Assembly: GCA_030141605.1 (NCBI GenBank)
Contig: JAQGDQ010000248.1
Location: 1 to 62,000 of the forward strand
DNA length: 62,000 nucleotides
DNA from: Tubiluchus corallicola
Lineage: Eukaryota > Priapulida > Priapulimorpha > Priapulimorphida > Tubiluchidae
Direction: 5' to 3'
Below are positions 48,201 through 56,628 of this stretch, piece after piece. Numbering within the stretch: position 1 is the first letter of the stretch; every line of letters begins with the position of its first letter. The notes under the pieces are model-generated. The model ran no database searches. It worked only from the letters and a program-made list of their open reading frames with translations, and was not told the DNA's origin. The translations under genes were made by a program, and so were the position numbers.

Positions 48201-49962
48201 TTAATTTCGTTTTGTCGTCAGACTTGTTTTCTGCTGACAGCTTGGCACTATTCACGGCTCTAGGCATCGATACTATATCACTCCACAATGGTTTTGAGCT
48301 GCAGCTCATTTTATTGTCTAGAGCTTCAAGTTTATCACTCAACTGGCTAATTCTAGTTTCAAAATCGGACTGCCAGACAGTTTGCTTTCCGGACAGAATA
48401 TTCAGGACCTCAGTTATTTGATTTCTGTCGTTGCATAATTTAATCAAATTGATGGCTGCGGTTTTTAAATCAGCTATAATTTTGTCTTCAGGGCTTGCAC
48501 TGTTTTCTTTGTTTTCTATTTCAATGAAGTATAAGCTAGTGTCCGAAGTAACTGTAGCCCTACTGTCTAAGGAAATACATGTTAAGTCACTGACAGAATT
48601 TCGCCTATTGTTCTCATCTAGGTGATTGTTCTCGCATTTGCTGCAGTCTGCAGACAACAGCGCAGAGTCTTGCAAGACGTACTGGTGATTTAGCAGACCT
48701 GCAAAACTCACAACTTTTTCTTTCTCTAGCTTGTTTGCTAGAATCGGTCGATTACTAATTGGGTCTTTGTGACTCATTGTTCAGGCAAATCACAACGATT
48801 ATTGCCACCACCCCAATGGGCGCCAAAATAGCTTAACATTAGCGATTGCTACACTTATTTTGTCGTTTTTTCAGGTATTCTCCAAAAATTGTCAACAGCA
48901 CGAAAAAGATATTATCATAAACGAAAGGAATATATATTCACACACGTGTTAGTATGAATGACTTCACAGCATAACCAGTATAATAGCCACAATTTTCAAG
49001 AAATCTGCAAGAGCATTTAGCACAACTAGGTTACAATCTTGCGCATGCGCAATAAATGTTTCACAGTTGCTGCTAGTTGATTCCATGCAGGTTAATATAT
49101 AGTCACTAATATCGAGTCAAATCATTTACATACACATTAAAGAGATAAGGTGATAGTACTCCACCTTGTGTTAGTCCATTTATGAGTTTAAAACCGTCAG
49201 AGACAGCCCGACACTATTTAACAGTTGCTGACCAATTAGTCATAGCAGCTGGAAAATCATATTTTTAGCTTATCATGCTGCGTAATTCACAAGATCGAAA
49301 GCTTTACCAGAAAAGTAATAAAGATACTTACCTATGAAATACATAGTTAAGTTCTCGGGTGACATGTCTGGGTGGAATTTCGGTTTGGGTAAAAAATCTG
49401 TAGCTGTTTCTACTATCATTAGCCATGATAGCTTAGGATTTTCCGAAAAATCAAGACGTTGTATATCTAAAGATCTTGCATAGATGACAAGAAAAGTCTC
49501 GAGATTCTGCAGTTTGGCAAATGCTCTGGGATGTAAGGTTAACAGTTCGTCGTTAAATTTGAAATGCAAATCTGTAATGTCTCCATAGAAGGCATCTTTG
49601 CCAATTGTTTTCAGTTTAGGAGAAGATTGTAATTTCAGGTCTGGCACCTGCTTTCCTTCTAGAAATCGAGCAGGCAGCTCAGAGCCCTGGTAGAAACATA
49701 TTAGTAAGTCAATATTATCTTGCTCTTGTTGTGTTATATTGTTCAGCAGTGTAGCTTTCAGTGGAACCTCTTTTCCACACCAAATGTGGCAATGTTTTGT
49801 ACCCGTCACGTGTATCTCAAAAGAACAGTTATTTCTAGGTTGACACTTTGATCGCCACGCGGGCGTCGACGTACCGCATGGAAGTTTTGCGATTTTTGGT
49901 ATAGAATGCGTGACACGTGTGGTCGAAAACACTACGCAAACTGCTATCACGAGAAAATACAT
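39045..49962 (-). CDS. Multi-module leucine-rich-repeat surface protein, intact copy C (5 exons)
   Basis: The - strand exons are 49962-49332, 43471-42773, 41928-41263, 40887-40117 and 39289-39045. All have GT..AG introns, every intron is in phase 1, and the frame is 1003 codons with no stop. Residues 1-20 form a signal peptide (MYFLVIAVCVVFSTTRVTHS). Four LRR blocks follow, each ended by a C-terminal cap of the type NPLxCxCSMxW: caps start near residues 211, 443, 665 and 922. Thr/Pro-rich linkers (GPPPSTSAPQPP, TTTSTLTPHPVTP) lie after the first and third caps. The C-terminus is hydrophobic (ACLCLFGLFLTVGL) with no cytoplasmic part, suggesting GPI anchoring. Intron 1 carries a non-LTR element and intron 2 a MITE. 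The gene is convergent with protease C. The role is probably extracellular binding; the ligand is unknown. Confidence 0.85.
39524..39665 (+). repeat. tRNA-like SINE relic, unit C
   Basis: The A-box-like TAGCCGAGCAGT is at 39534-39545 and the B-box-like GGTTCGAAAC at 39637. It lies in intron 4 of the intact LRR gene. Confidence 0.42.
41952..42420. mobile_element. Fold-back MITE with expanded CT tract, unit C copy
   Basis: The terminal inverted repeats are ATGGTGCATTCAGACGT and ACGTCTGAACATGCCAT, flanked by TA. Inside lie a polypyrimidine CT tract (about 41977-42240) and an imperfect inverted repeat of roughly 55-bp arms (about 42240-42295 against 42318-42375) containing GCAACTTATCTCG and its complement. 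There is no coding capacity. It sits in LRR intron 2 and is shared with unit B, so it predates the duplication. Confidence 0.68.
41977..42240. repeat. CT/CCCT polypyrimidine microsatellite
   Basis: About 260 bp of CT and C-run tract ends in a pure (CT)n run. Unit B has only about 65 bp at the homologous place. Confidence 0.95.
43947..43951. other. Target-site duplication TGTTT, left side
   Basis: TGTTT recurs at 49057-49061. Unit B has a single TGTTT at the empty site (around 26411), which confirms the insertion. Confidence 0.75.
44321..47462 (-). pseudogene. Non-LTR ORF2: AP endonuclease + reverse transcriptase, frameshifted
   Basis: The frame is split into 47462-46326, 46314-45841 and 45910-44321. 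The first piece is an AP-like endonuclease with SNVRSL, ETWL, GDFNAK, LDLIITD and YDHNP. The last piece is a reverse transcriptase with NYRPLALL, LDISKAFDKVW, SGVPQG and FADDT. It ends in a cysteine/histidine motif (CGF..ESVEHFLLHC). The three pieces lie in three different frames. The breaks are near 46330, beside a short A run on the coding strand, and near 45890. The start codon lies 10 bp after the ORF1 stop. Without both frames restored it makes no active RT. Confidence 0.85.
47473..48777 (-). CDS. Non-LTR ORF1: nucleic-acid-binding gag-like protein
   Basis: The open frame has 434 codons. The C-terminal third has three zinc knuckles in a row: CFSCYKYNHVANWC, CGKCSSSHKTSTC and CSNCGGAHEAWYREC. 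This is typical of ORF1 in Jockey-type elements, where it binds element RNA. The N-terminal half is polar and has no recognised domain. It is directly followed by ORF2. The frame is intact even though ORF2 is broken. Confidence 0.85.
   Translation of the reverse strand: MSHKDPISNRPILANKLEKEKVVSFAGLLNHQYVLQDSALLSADCSKCENNHLDENNRRNSVSDLTCISLDSRATVTSDTSLYFIEIENKENSASPEDKIIADLKTAAINLIKLCNDRNQITEVLNILSGKQTVWQSDFETRISQLSDKLEALDNKMSCSSKPLWSDIVSMPRAVNSAKLSAENKSDDKTKLTKTIYDPSRTVIISNVKDKEIVRSNFSIKKQLSHHFPLTQFDNIRKTAKGMIQVQLKHKEEAKLMIDNWLPKYLGTETSARSPLQNTIGLLRGCDLSLTDDELLDEISKHYTDVKVYRFKKKDGTVLPLAKVYFNSADDLETAIFDGIPIGNMYSQVEKFIVANKPVQCFSCYKYNHVANWCKSKTVCGKCSSSHKTSTCSNERVKCSNCGGAHEAWYRECSKYEEALSMRESNKTPSSNIQ
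49057..49061. other. Target-site duplication TGTTT, right side
   Basis: It pairs with 43947-43951. Confidence 0.75.
49110..49206 (-). pseudogene. Non-LTR reverse transcriptase fragment, unit C
   Basis: The - strand reads GLTQGGVLSPYLFNVYVNDL before a stop. It is closer to the RT consensus (QGGVLSP) than unit B's QGEVLSP. It is older than, and distinct from, the neighbouring 5.1-kb element. Confidence 0.65.
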
Positions 49963-52004
49963 TCACACTGTACCATTAAATTACACCTAACTGATTATAC
50001 AAGCCGTTTTTTTAATATTCTGACATGTAGCGTTACCTTGAGGTAGTTTCAAACATCATTTGGTCAAATTTTGTTCTACAAACAATAAGAATAGCTAGAA
50101 AATCTAAAAAGTCAATCAGTACTATTAATAATAATTCGACTACCCACGAAATAAGCTGAACAAATTGGGTAATGTTTAAACACTGGCAATAGCTCTTAAA
50201 CAAAGAAGTTTTGTTTAGCCTGAGCCACGTCTTTTAGCATTAATGTCATCACAAAGACTTTAAGCAAGATATCCCATAGAGACGTTTAATTTTGCTATAA
50301 ATATAACTTCATCAGTATCGAAGAAGAAAACGCAGCAATAGAATGTACATTCAAAACTACAGTCCATTGTGTTCAAACATTTGGAACCATAATGTAAACA
50401 ATATTATATTGTTCGCTATGTACAAAAGAATATATTAATTAACAGTAAAAATTATTTCCCAATGCAGATCAGGATTAAGGTTGGACTAAGGTTTAGGCTT
50501 AGGTTTAGGGTTAGATTTATTTAGGATTAGGATCAAAGCTACTGTATTTAAATTGTTGTGCCGCCAGGATTTGAAACCTAACCAGGGGGAGATGGTCATG
50601 TAAGAGTCGCAAAAATTCAAGTTGACAATCAACAAACAGCGAGATGAATTTCCTGGAATCATGTGATGATGGTTGACGCATTACGAGGGGGAGGATGGAG
50701 AAGAAAATTATTTTTATTACTCTAAATTTAAATTTATATTGCGTTTTCATCATATTTTTGTAAGTCTTTCATAGTGCTGCCACCTTCAGGCATTCTTGTT
50801 AAAATTGTTAAATCTTGCCCTTCTTGTCCTTTACTGTTTTAAATTTCATTGGCTTCTATAGCCTTCATCTTTGCAGAATTTCTAAACCTGTTTTCACACC
50901 TGAACTGATTTCACCTGTAATTTTGGTCAATCGTTTTGCGCCTTTCAACTTCACACTACTTCACTGATTCCACACTACTTCCGAATAAAATCTTAAAACT
51001 AAATTTTAACGTTTTTTTTTGTTTTTTTCCAGTTAATTATCATCATCATCATTATTGCTGCTACTGTTACTGTTACTGTTACTGTTTGTACTGCTTGAAC
51101 TTAGTCGAAAGCTTGAATGCAGTGTGATGAAAAGAGAAGAAACATAGAATTATTTATTTATTCTCTTAAGAATAAATGATTTCTCATGAAAATGACTAAT
51201 AATATAGCGACAGTTATTTTTACGCTAAAGCAAATAACATAATTTTTACAATTTTTATAATGAGGCGTCGACACGACCAATTCAAGGCAAACTTATCGAC
51301 AAAATTTGTAGCACTAATACCCAAGTACTAACCCCTAAATTACTAGCTAACTTGTGACACCATTAAGTACTAATCTCTAAGTTGCTCAGTAATAAGTACA
51401 AACATTTCTGCTATTTTTCTTTAGTTTCAGTTCGTTAATTTTACATTTTTCACATATCAGACAATATCACATTTTCTTTTAAAATCAGCATTTTTTCGAG
51501 CTATGATAATCCGCAATAGCTTCTTTAGAACCAAGCCTAGGACAACAGGAACTCTTGAAAACAATGAAGGCAGTGTTAACATTGTTTTCGCGTTCATTCC
51601 ATTAAGAAAGAAGTTCCACAATTCTAACTCTACTGTTTAATGAGGTTGGCACCATAAACAGAAAAAACTGTGGTATAATAAATTCTTATTCTTCAGTCTG
51701 AAAAGCAGGGTAAAGATGATTTGAAAAAGTTTTGCAGCTTTCCATTGTTGTAAAACTTCTCTTGAAATAATGTGGTTTTTGTTAACCCCCCGTAAATGCG
51801 ATTCCAAGTCTTGTACATTAAGTTTGCTAAACTTTCTCTTGCTTTTCATTGAAACATGCGGATTTTGAACATTCTATCCAAACAATTCTGGTCAAACTTC
51901 GCCTAGCGTTTATGACTCACTCGTCTAGTCAATAACAATATACTTAATCTCTCGTACCTTGGAAAAGCATTTGTTAAAGACATCATAAAAGTGTCAACTT
52001 TATT
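49963..52004. other. Upstream region of the intact LRR gene; no gene recognised
   Basis: The region contains the degenerate TTAGG-like tract (about 50466-50535), an (ACTGTT)n microsatellite near 51060 and the third version of the recurring small - frame (51637-51849), here diverged by indels. A promoter must lie here, but I cannot place it. Confidence 0.35.
50466..50535. repeat. Degenerate TTAGG-like repeat, unit C
   Basis: It is homologous to 27841-27906 and includes TTAGGTTTAGGGTTAG. Confidence 0.3.
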
Positions 52005-53206
52005 TGTGATGACCCTGATCCTGTATTTCCTCTAGGGGAATCAAAGAGGGGCATGCTGCGTTAGTTTTACATCTCATAACAGAAGGGAGCTAGTATGATA
52101 GTCACTAAATGTATGGATGCAGATCGGCCTAAGGCTAATGTTAAAAATACGGGGGACTATGGCCTATTTGCATTCTATACACTAATGGATTGAAGAAAGA
52201 AAAAGATCAAATGGCAGACATTAAAATAATTAATCAAACAATTTAATCATTAACAAATTCCAAAGTGATTCGATTTAAGCAAAAGTTCAGTAATAACAAA
52301 GATATAGCAATATTGACAAAGCTTGGGGTTAGTAGGGTATATACGTTTGCATAAAGTTCATGTCTGCCCACTTTGTACCTAGGTTTTTTGAAACACCTTT
52401 CCTTTAAAGCGAACAGTTTGTAGAACGGTAGCAATACGTCGTATAACCTCTGCGTCTGAATACAGTTGCGATTCCAAACTTCGTCAGAGAAACTACCAAT
52501 TAGTCTTTACCCAGCAAGTAGCATCGAAGAACATTAGGCTAGTATACGTGATGTTTACGTTATCAGTGCGACGTTAGTTACGATCGTAACAAAAGCGAAA
52601 AGTACCTGTTACCACCCTGGATGTGGTTCTGTAGTAGGTCGATCCATTTGTCAGTCAGTGGTTAACTCCACTACTGCAGACTGCAGGCCAGCATCTCTGG
52701 GACAACTCTGGTTGACGAACACGTGTTACACCAACTAGGCTCTCACAGTATCACCATGTACATTACACACCATATCTTGTGTGAAACGTTCTAGTACGGC
52801 ATTTCTCTTCAACAAAATATAACTTCACAGAGACGAGTAAACGACCTGTCTCGTTCTGTGTCAAGTTGCCGTCTATATCTAAACAGTGTTAAACGAAGTT
52901 CGTCGAGAAGCCACTCGCTTAAACAGCTATAATTTTATTCACCTGTACACTATCGTTAACCTTGACTTAGCCACTGCATTACAGCCGCGATAGGGCAGAC
53001 AAGAGTGGGTCAGACGGAATTCAAAAGGGGGTTTGTTAGTAGGTGCCTACATCCTAACAAAATATCAATAATTAATAATACAATTAACTATCACTGCCAG
53101 TAGCTAGATATCATACATATCAACTAATTAAATATACGGTATGAATAGGGCTTAATGTTGCATAAGCATAATGTGAGAACTATTAAATGTAGGGCGAAAC
53201 ATGACA
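52005..53206 (-). repeat. 3' LTR of the Gmr1-type element
   Basis: 1202 bp; on the coding strand it starts TGTCATGTTTCGCCC and ends GGGTCATCACA. It aligns to 58652-59853 without indels. Confidence 0.93.
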
Positions 53207-53220
53207 GAGTCCCCCTCTCC
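53207..53220 (-). other. Polypurine tract
   Basis: On the coding strand GGAGAGGGGGACTC lies directly before the 3' LTR, where plus-strand priming is expected. Confidence 0.75.
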
Positions 53221-53429
53221 AAAAAGTGTGTGATGGACTAAAAAAGGACGTCACCACTTTAAATCTATATGCAACATTGAAGTGAAAAAGAAATTGTGAT
53301 AACCTTTCTCTGGCAAAAAAAATATATCAAAAAAAAGTTCGGTCCATATTACAGATCACTTTGCTTAAAAGTTTCCAAGGTTCTCAAAAGAAACATATGC
53401 TATTCTATCTAAAAAAGTGATAAAATTAT

Positions 53430-55187
53430 TCACATCCTACTAAGAGCATCAGCACATTCATTTTTTTACTCCAGGAATGTGCTCAAGTGTGAAAGTGTAC
53501 TCCTGAAGGAGCAAAATCCATCTAGCAATTCTCTTGTTTTTAACTTTCATGTTTTGTAAGGGGACAAGTGATTTTGCATCCAACATGATCTTCGACCAAC
53601 TAGGTAAAAAGAAAGTTTTTCAACTGAATAGACAATTGCCAACAGCGCTTGTTCAATTGTTGAATAATTCTTTTCAGCTCCAGAGAGCTTCCTACTAATG
53701 TAAGTTATTGGTAGCTCATTACCTTGTGTGTCAAATTGTGAGAGAGTAGCACCGATGCCTGTATCACTTGCATCTGTAGTTACATAGAAAGTTTTCTCAA
53801 AATCAGGAGAATGAAGTATCGATTCCGTATTAATGGCATGGCAAAGAGTAACAAATGACTGCTCACAGTCGTCGTTCCAGACAATAGCATTTGGTTTACA
53901 CTTTTCAGTAAGTGCAATAAGTGGAATAGCAATGTTTGAAAAGTTTTTAATGAATCTGCGATAAAATCCTACGAAGCCTAAAAAACTGCGAACTTGTTTT
54001 TTAGTTTGTGGTCTTGCCATGTCTTTGAGTGCTTGTATTTTTGCAGGTTGTGGTCTGAGAACATTACAGCCCACAATGTAGCCAAGAAATTCGATTTCTC
54101 GTTGTGCAAAAGCACATTTAAGTGGCTTTATAGTTAGGCCTGCATGCATGATGCATGTTAATACAAGTTCAATGTGGTAAAGATGGTCTTTCCATGTCTG
54201 ACTTCTAATAGCTACATCATCAATATAACCAGATGCACAAGTGATTACTGGTTCCAGGACTGCCGGACTGGAATATAGACTATCTGACTCCTCAATCACT
54301 CCAAGGTCTTTCATATTTTGCACTTCCAAACGCACTGCTTCTCTTTGCGCTTGTGGAATGCGGTAAGGCTTTTGAGAAATTGGTTTGTCAGAAGTAAGAT
54401 TGATTTTGTGCTCAATTAGATTAGTTTTCCCAGGTATGTCGGAGAATACAATGGAGAATTTATCTAAAAGCTCAGTTAATTCCTGTTGTTGTTGTTTAGA
54501 CAGGTGAGTGGGTATTACCACATCTTTGACACTTTGTGTCGGTGTAACTAATGATGGAGGAAAACAATGATCAGGCATATCAGTTTCTTGTTTCAAAGAC
54601 AACCAAATATCTGCATTATTGTCCTCACCTAGTTCAGGCTGCTTATCAGAAAAGTTTTTAAACTGTTCTTCTCTTGGCAGGATACTTTGTGCATAGAGAA
54701 TTGTCTTTGCATCACGGGAAATATATTCCTTTAGATGATTGATGTGGAAGCATTGGGATTTCTTTCCTTTTTTCTGAATAGCTATCTCATATACATATTC
54801 AGATATTTTGCTCAACACCTCGTATGGACCTTGCCATATTTTGGCCAACTTCTTCTGAGAAGAGGGAAGCAGAACTAGAACTTGCATGCCTGGTTCTAAA
54901 GACCTATGACGACTCTTTTGGTCATACCAGTCTTTTTGTGCAACTTTAGCCTGTAACAACTGGTCATGAGCTTCTTCAGTTATGTCTTCGAGGTGATCAA
55001 TCATTTCGGCAACATAATCATCGAGTTCAACTGGGTTTGTAGACTTTTCTGAACCCCAGCGTTTTCTAAGGACTGCCATTGGTCCATTTATTTGATGGCC
55101 ATGCATGCACCAGTTCATATGGACTGTATTTGAGTGACTCTTGCGGTACCTCACGGTATGCAAAAAGAACAAAGCACAGAAGGTCAT
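53430..55187 (-). pseudogene. pol: pol part 2: integrase C-terminus, reverse transcriptase, RNase H (broken)
   Basis: An open frame runs 55187-53547. It begins with the integrase C-terminal region (IWQGPYEVL, FHINHLKEY), then the RT N-terminal part (PYRIPQAQREAV). The central RT palm up to the active-site strand is missing: the frame jumps from YSSPAVL to a segment ending YIDD. RT then continues with the Gypsy-typical LGFVGFYRRFI and RNase H (TTDASDTGIGA). The frame shifts near 53590, and the rest of RNase H continues in other frames to a stop at 53430, after ADALSRM. It is joined to integrase through a shift caused by a 4-bp duplication (GCATGCAT near 55100). Confidence 0.88.
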
Positions 55188-56628
55188 CCCATTGAGATGT
55201 TTTCTTGGCTAAGCAAAGCTTTTTAATAGAAGCTTTTAGGCTGCCATTAAAACGTTCACAAAGACCTTGACTTTGGGGTCTATATGGGGTAGAAAAAACT
55301 CCTTGAATGTGCAGTGCTGTTTCCAGGTCGCGAATCAGTGACGATTTGAACTGAGTGCCTTGATCAGATTGGATAATCGAAGGGATTCCATATCTACACA
55401 TAAATTGTAGCAGACATCTTGCTACAGTGGAAGCTTCTGCATTTGGCATAGCATACGCATCTGGATAGCGTGTTGCTTGGTCGATTATAACTAACACGTA
55501 GCGATTATTCCTTTTGGTCCTATTAAATGGGCCACAAATATCAATTTGAATACTCTCAAAAGCTTTCTCTATGACAGGTAAAGGTTTGAGTTTCATCCTG
55601 TCTCTTGTCATATTTCGAGATGTTTTCTGACAAACTGGACAGGATTGTACATATCGCTTTATCGAATTATGAATTCCAGGCCAGGTATAATCAGATAAGA
55701 TTCGTTGTCGAGTCTTTTTAATACCCAAGTGACTTGCCATCTCTGTATCATGTGCTAGCTGCAACACCTCAAGTCTTCGAGACTTCGGAACTACCAACAA
55801 TGTCTTTGTCTTGCCTTTCTTGTCTCTTAGAGCTCTGTGAAGAACACCAGCTTCCAGGTAGTATGCATCACCCTTTTTCAGTGCTGTTTGTTTGCTAACA
55901 GCATTGTCTTGAAGATTCCTTAGGGTTACATCATCCTCCTGTTCATGAATTAGCTGAGCTCTAGACAAGTGAAACAACTTGTCATTATGCTGATTCAGAT
56001 CTGCCTTAATTCCATCATCCCCACTCGTAGCAGAAAACTCTCGTTGAGAATCACGCTTTGCTGCTTGAGCTCTTGTGACAACCAATGATTGACAAGCATG
56101 ATCAGCATTTACATCAGGAAACTGCGTCTTGGAATGTTTGTTCACTTTATGAGCGAGCTCATATGTGTTATCAAGAGGGATGTCATTCAACTGTTCCAAA
56201 GATAAGGCACGACCAAGACTCACCTTAGAGTTACCCATTGCAAATTGGATTTCCTCTGCTTTGGAGAATGGTTCCAATGCCTCTTTAAAGTCATTTCCAA
56301 TGACTATATTCTTAGGCAAATTAGGAATTACTATAACAGTAAGCCATCCATTTCCTAATGGTGAGAAAATTGGTATTTTAGCCAACGAAAATTTTTTCGT
56401 TTCACCCCAACAGCATATGAGAACAACAGTGTCTTCAGTGTATTGGTCTTTGGGTAAAAGAGTAGAGCGAACCATGGATGAATCAGCTCCAGTATCCCTA
56501 AGTGCATAACATCCAATGCCATTCATTGTAATCCATATATAGTGATTACCGTCTCTGAGATAACTGACATTATTCTGATTTGAAGAATCGGAGTAAGACC
56601 TTGTTCTTCTCTGAACAACTCCAGACAA
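55066..56628 (-). CDS. pol: pol part 1: aspartic protease and integrase
   Basis: The frame has 520 codons. An aspartic protease motif ALRDTGADSSMV lies near residue 42. The integrase zinc-binding region (HLGIKKTRQR..CPVCQ) and catalytic core follow, with the D,D,E residues in IQIDICGPF, QSDQGTQF and GLCERFNGS. The reading frame overlaps the gag end by 106 bp in another frame, so gag-pol expression would need frameshifting. It ends early because of a 4-bp tandem duplication. RT is not between protease and integrase; it lies downstream. Confidence 0.88.
   Translation of the reverse strand: MSGVVQRRTRSYSDSSNQNNVSYLRDGNHYIWITMNGIGCYALRDTGADSSMVRSTLLPKDQYTEDTVVLICCWGETKKFSLAKIPIFSPLGNGWLTVIVIPNLPKNIVIGNDFKEALEPFSKAEEIQFAMGNSKVSLGRALSLEQLNDIPLDNTYELAHKVNKHSKTQFPDVNADHACQSLVVTRAQAAKRDSQREFSATSGDDGIKADLNQHNDKLFHLSRAQLIHEQEDDVTLRNLQDNAVSKQTALKKGDAYYLEAGVLHRALRDKKGKTKTLLVVPKSRRLEVLQLAHDTEMASHLGIKKTRQRILSDYTWPGIHNSIKRYVQSCPVCQKTSRNMTRDRMKLKPLPVIEKAFESIQIDICGPFNRTKRNNRYVLVIIDQATRYPDAYAMPNAEASTVARCLLQFMCRYGIPSIIQSDQGTQFKSSLIRDLETALHIQGVFSTPYRPQSQGLCERFNGSLKASIKKLCLAKKTSQWDDLLCFVLFAYREVPQESLKYSPYELVHAWPSNKWTNGSP

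Larger units (their letters stand above)
43952..49056 (-). mobile_element. Jockey/CR1-type non-LTR retrotransposon
   Basis: A 5105-bp insertion is absent from unit B and flanked by TGTTT. On the - strand it has a short 5' leader with the palindrome TTGCGCATGCGCAA almost at its end, then ORF1 with zinc knuckles, ORF2 with AP-type endonuclease and reverse transcriptase, and a 3' region of about 370 bp without a poly(A) tail. It lies in intron 1 of the intact LRR gene, in the same orientation. ORF2 has two frameshifts, so the copy is dead, although its length looks complete. Assignment to Jockey or CR1 is by motif only. Confidence 0.88.
29365..52004. repeat. Tandem segmental unit C
   Basis: The third unit is 22.6 kb long, or about 17.5 kb without the 5.1-kb non-LTR insertion. 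It contains the protease copy C and the only intact LRR gene. It ends at the left LTR of the retrotransposon at 52005. Confidence 0.88.

Noticed and set aside
52243-52434. 63-codon frame inside each LTR (also 58890-59081)
   Set aside because: It has no similarity to known LTR-encoded proteins and is most likely a chance frame.
56523-56628. A programmed frameshift signal between gag and pol
   Set aside because: The frames overlap, but I could not point to a convincing slippery site and structure.
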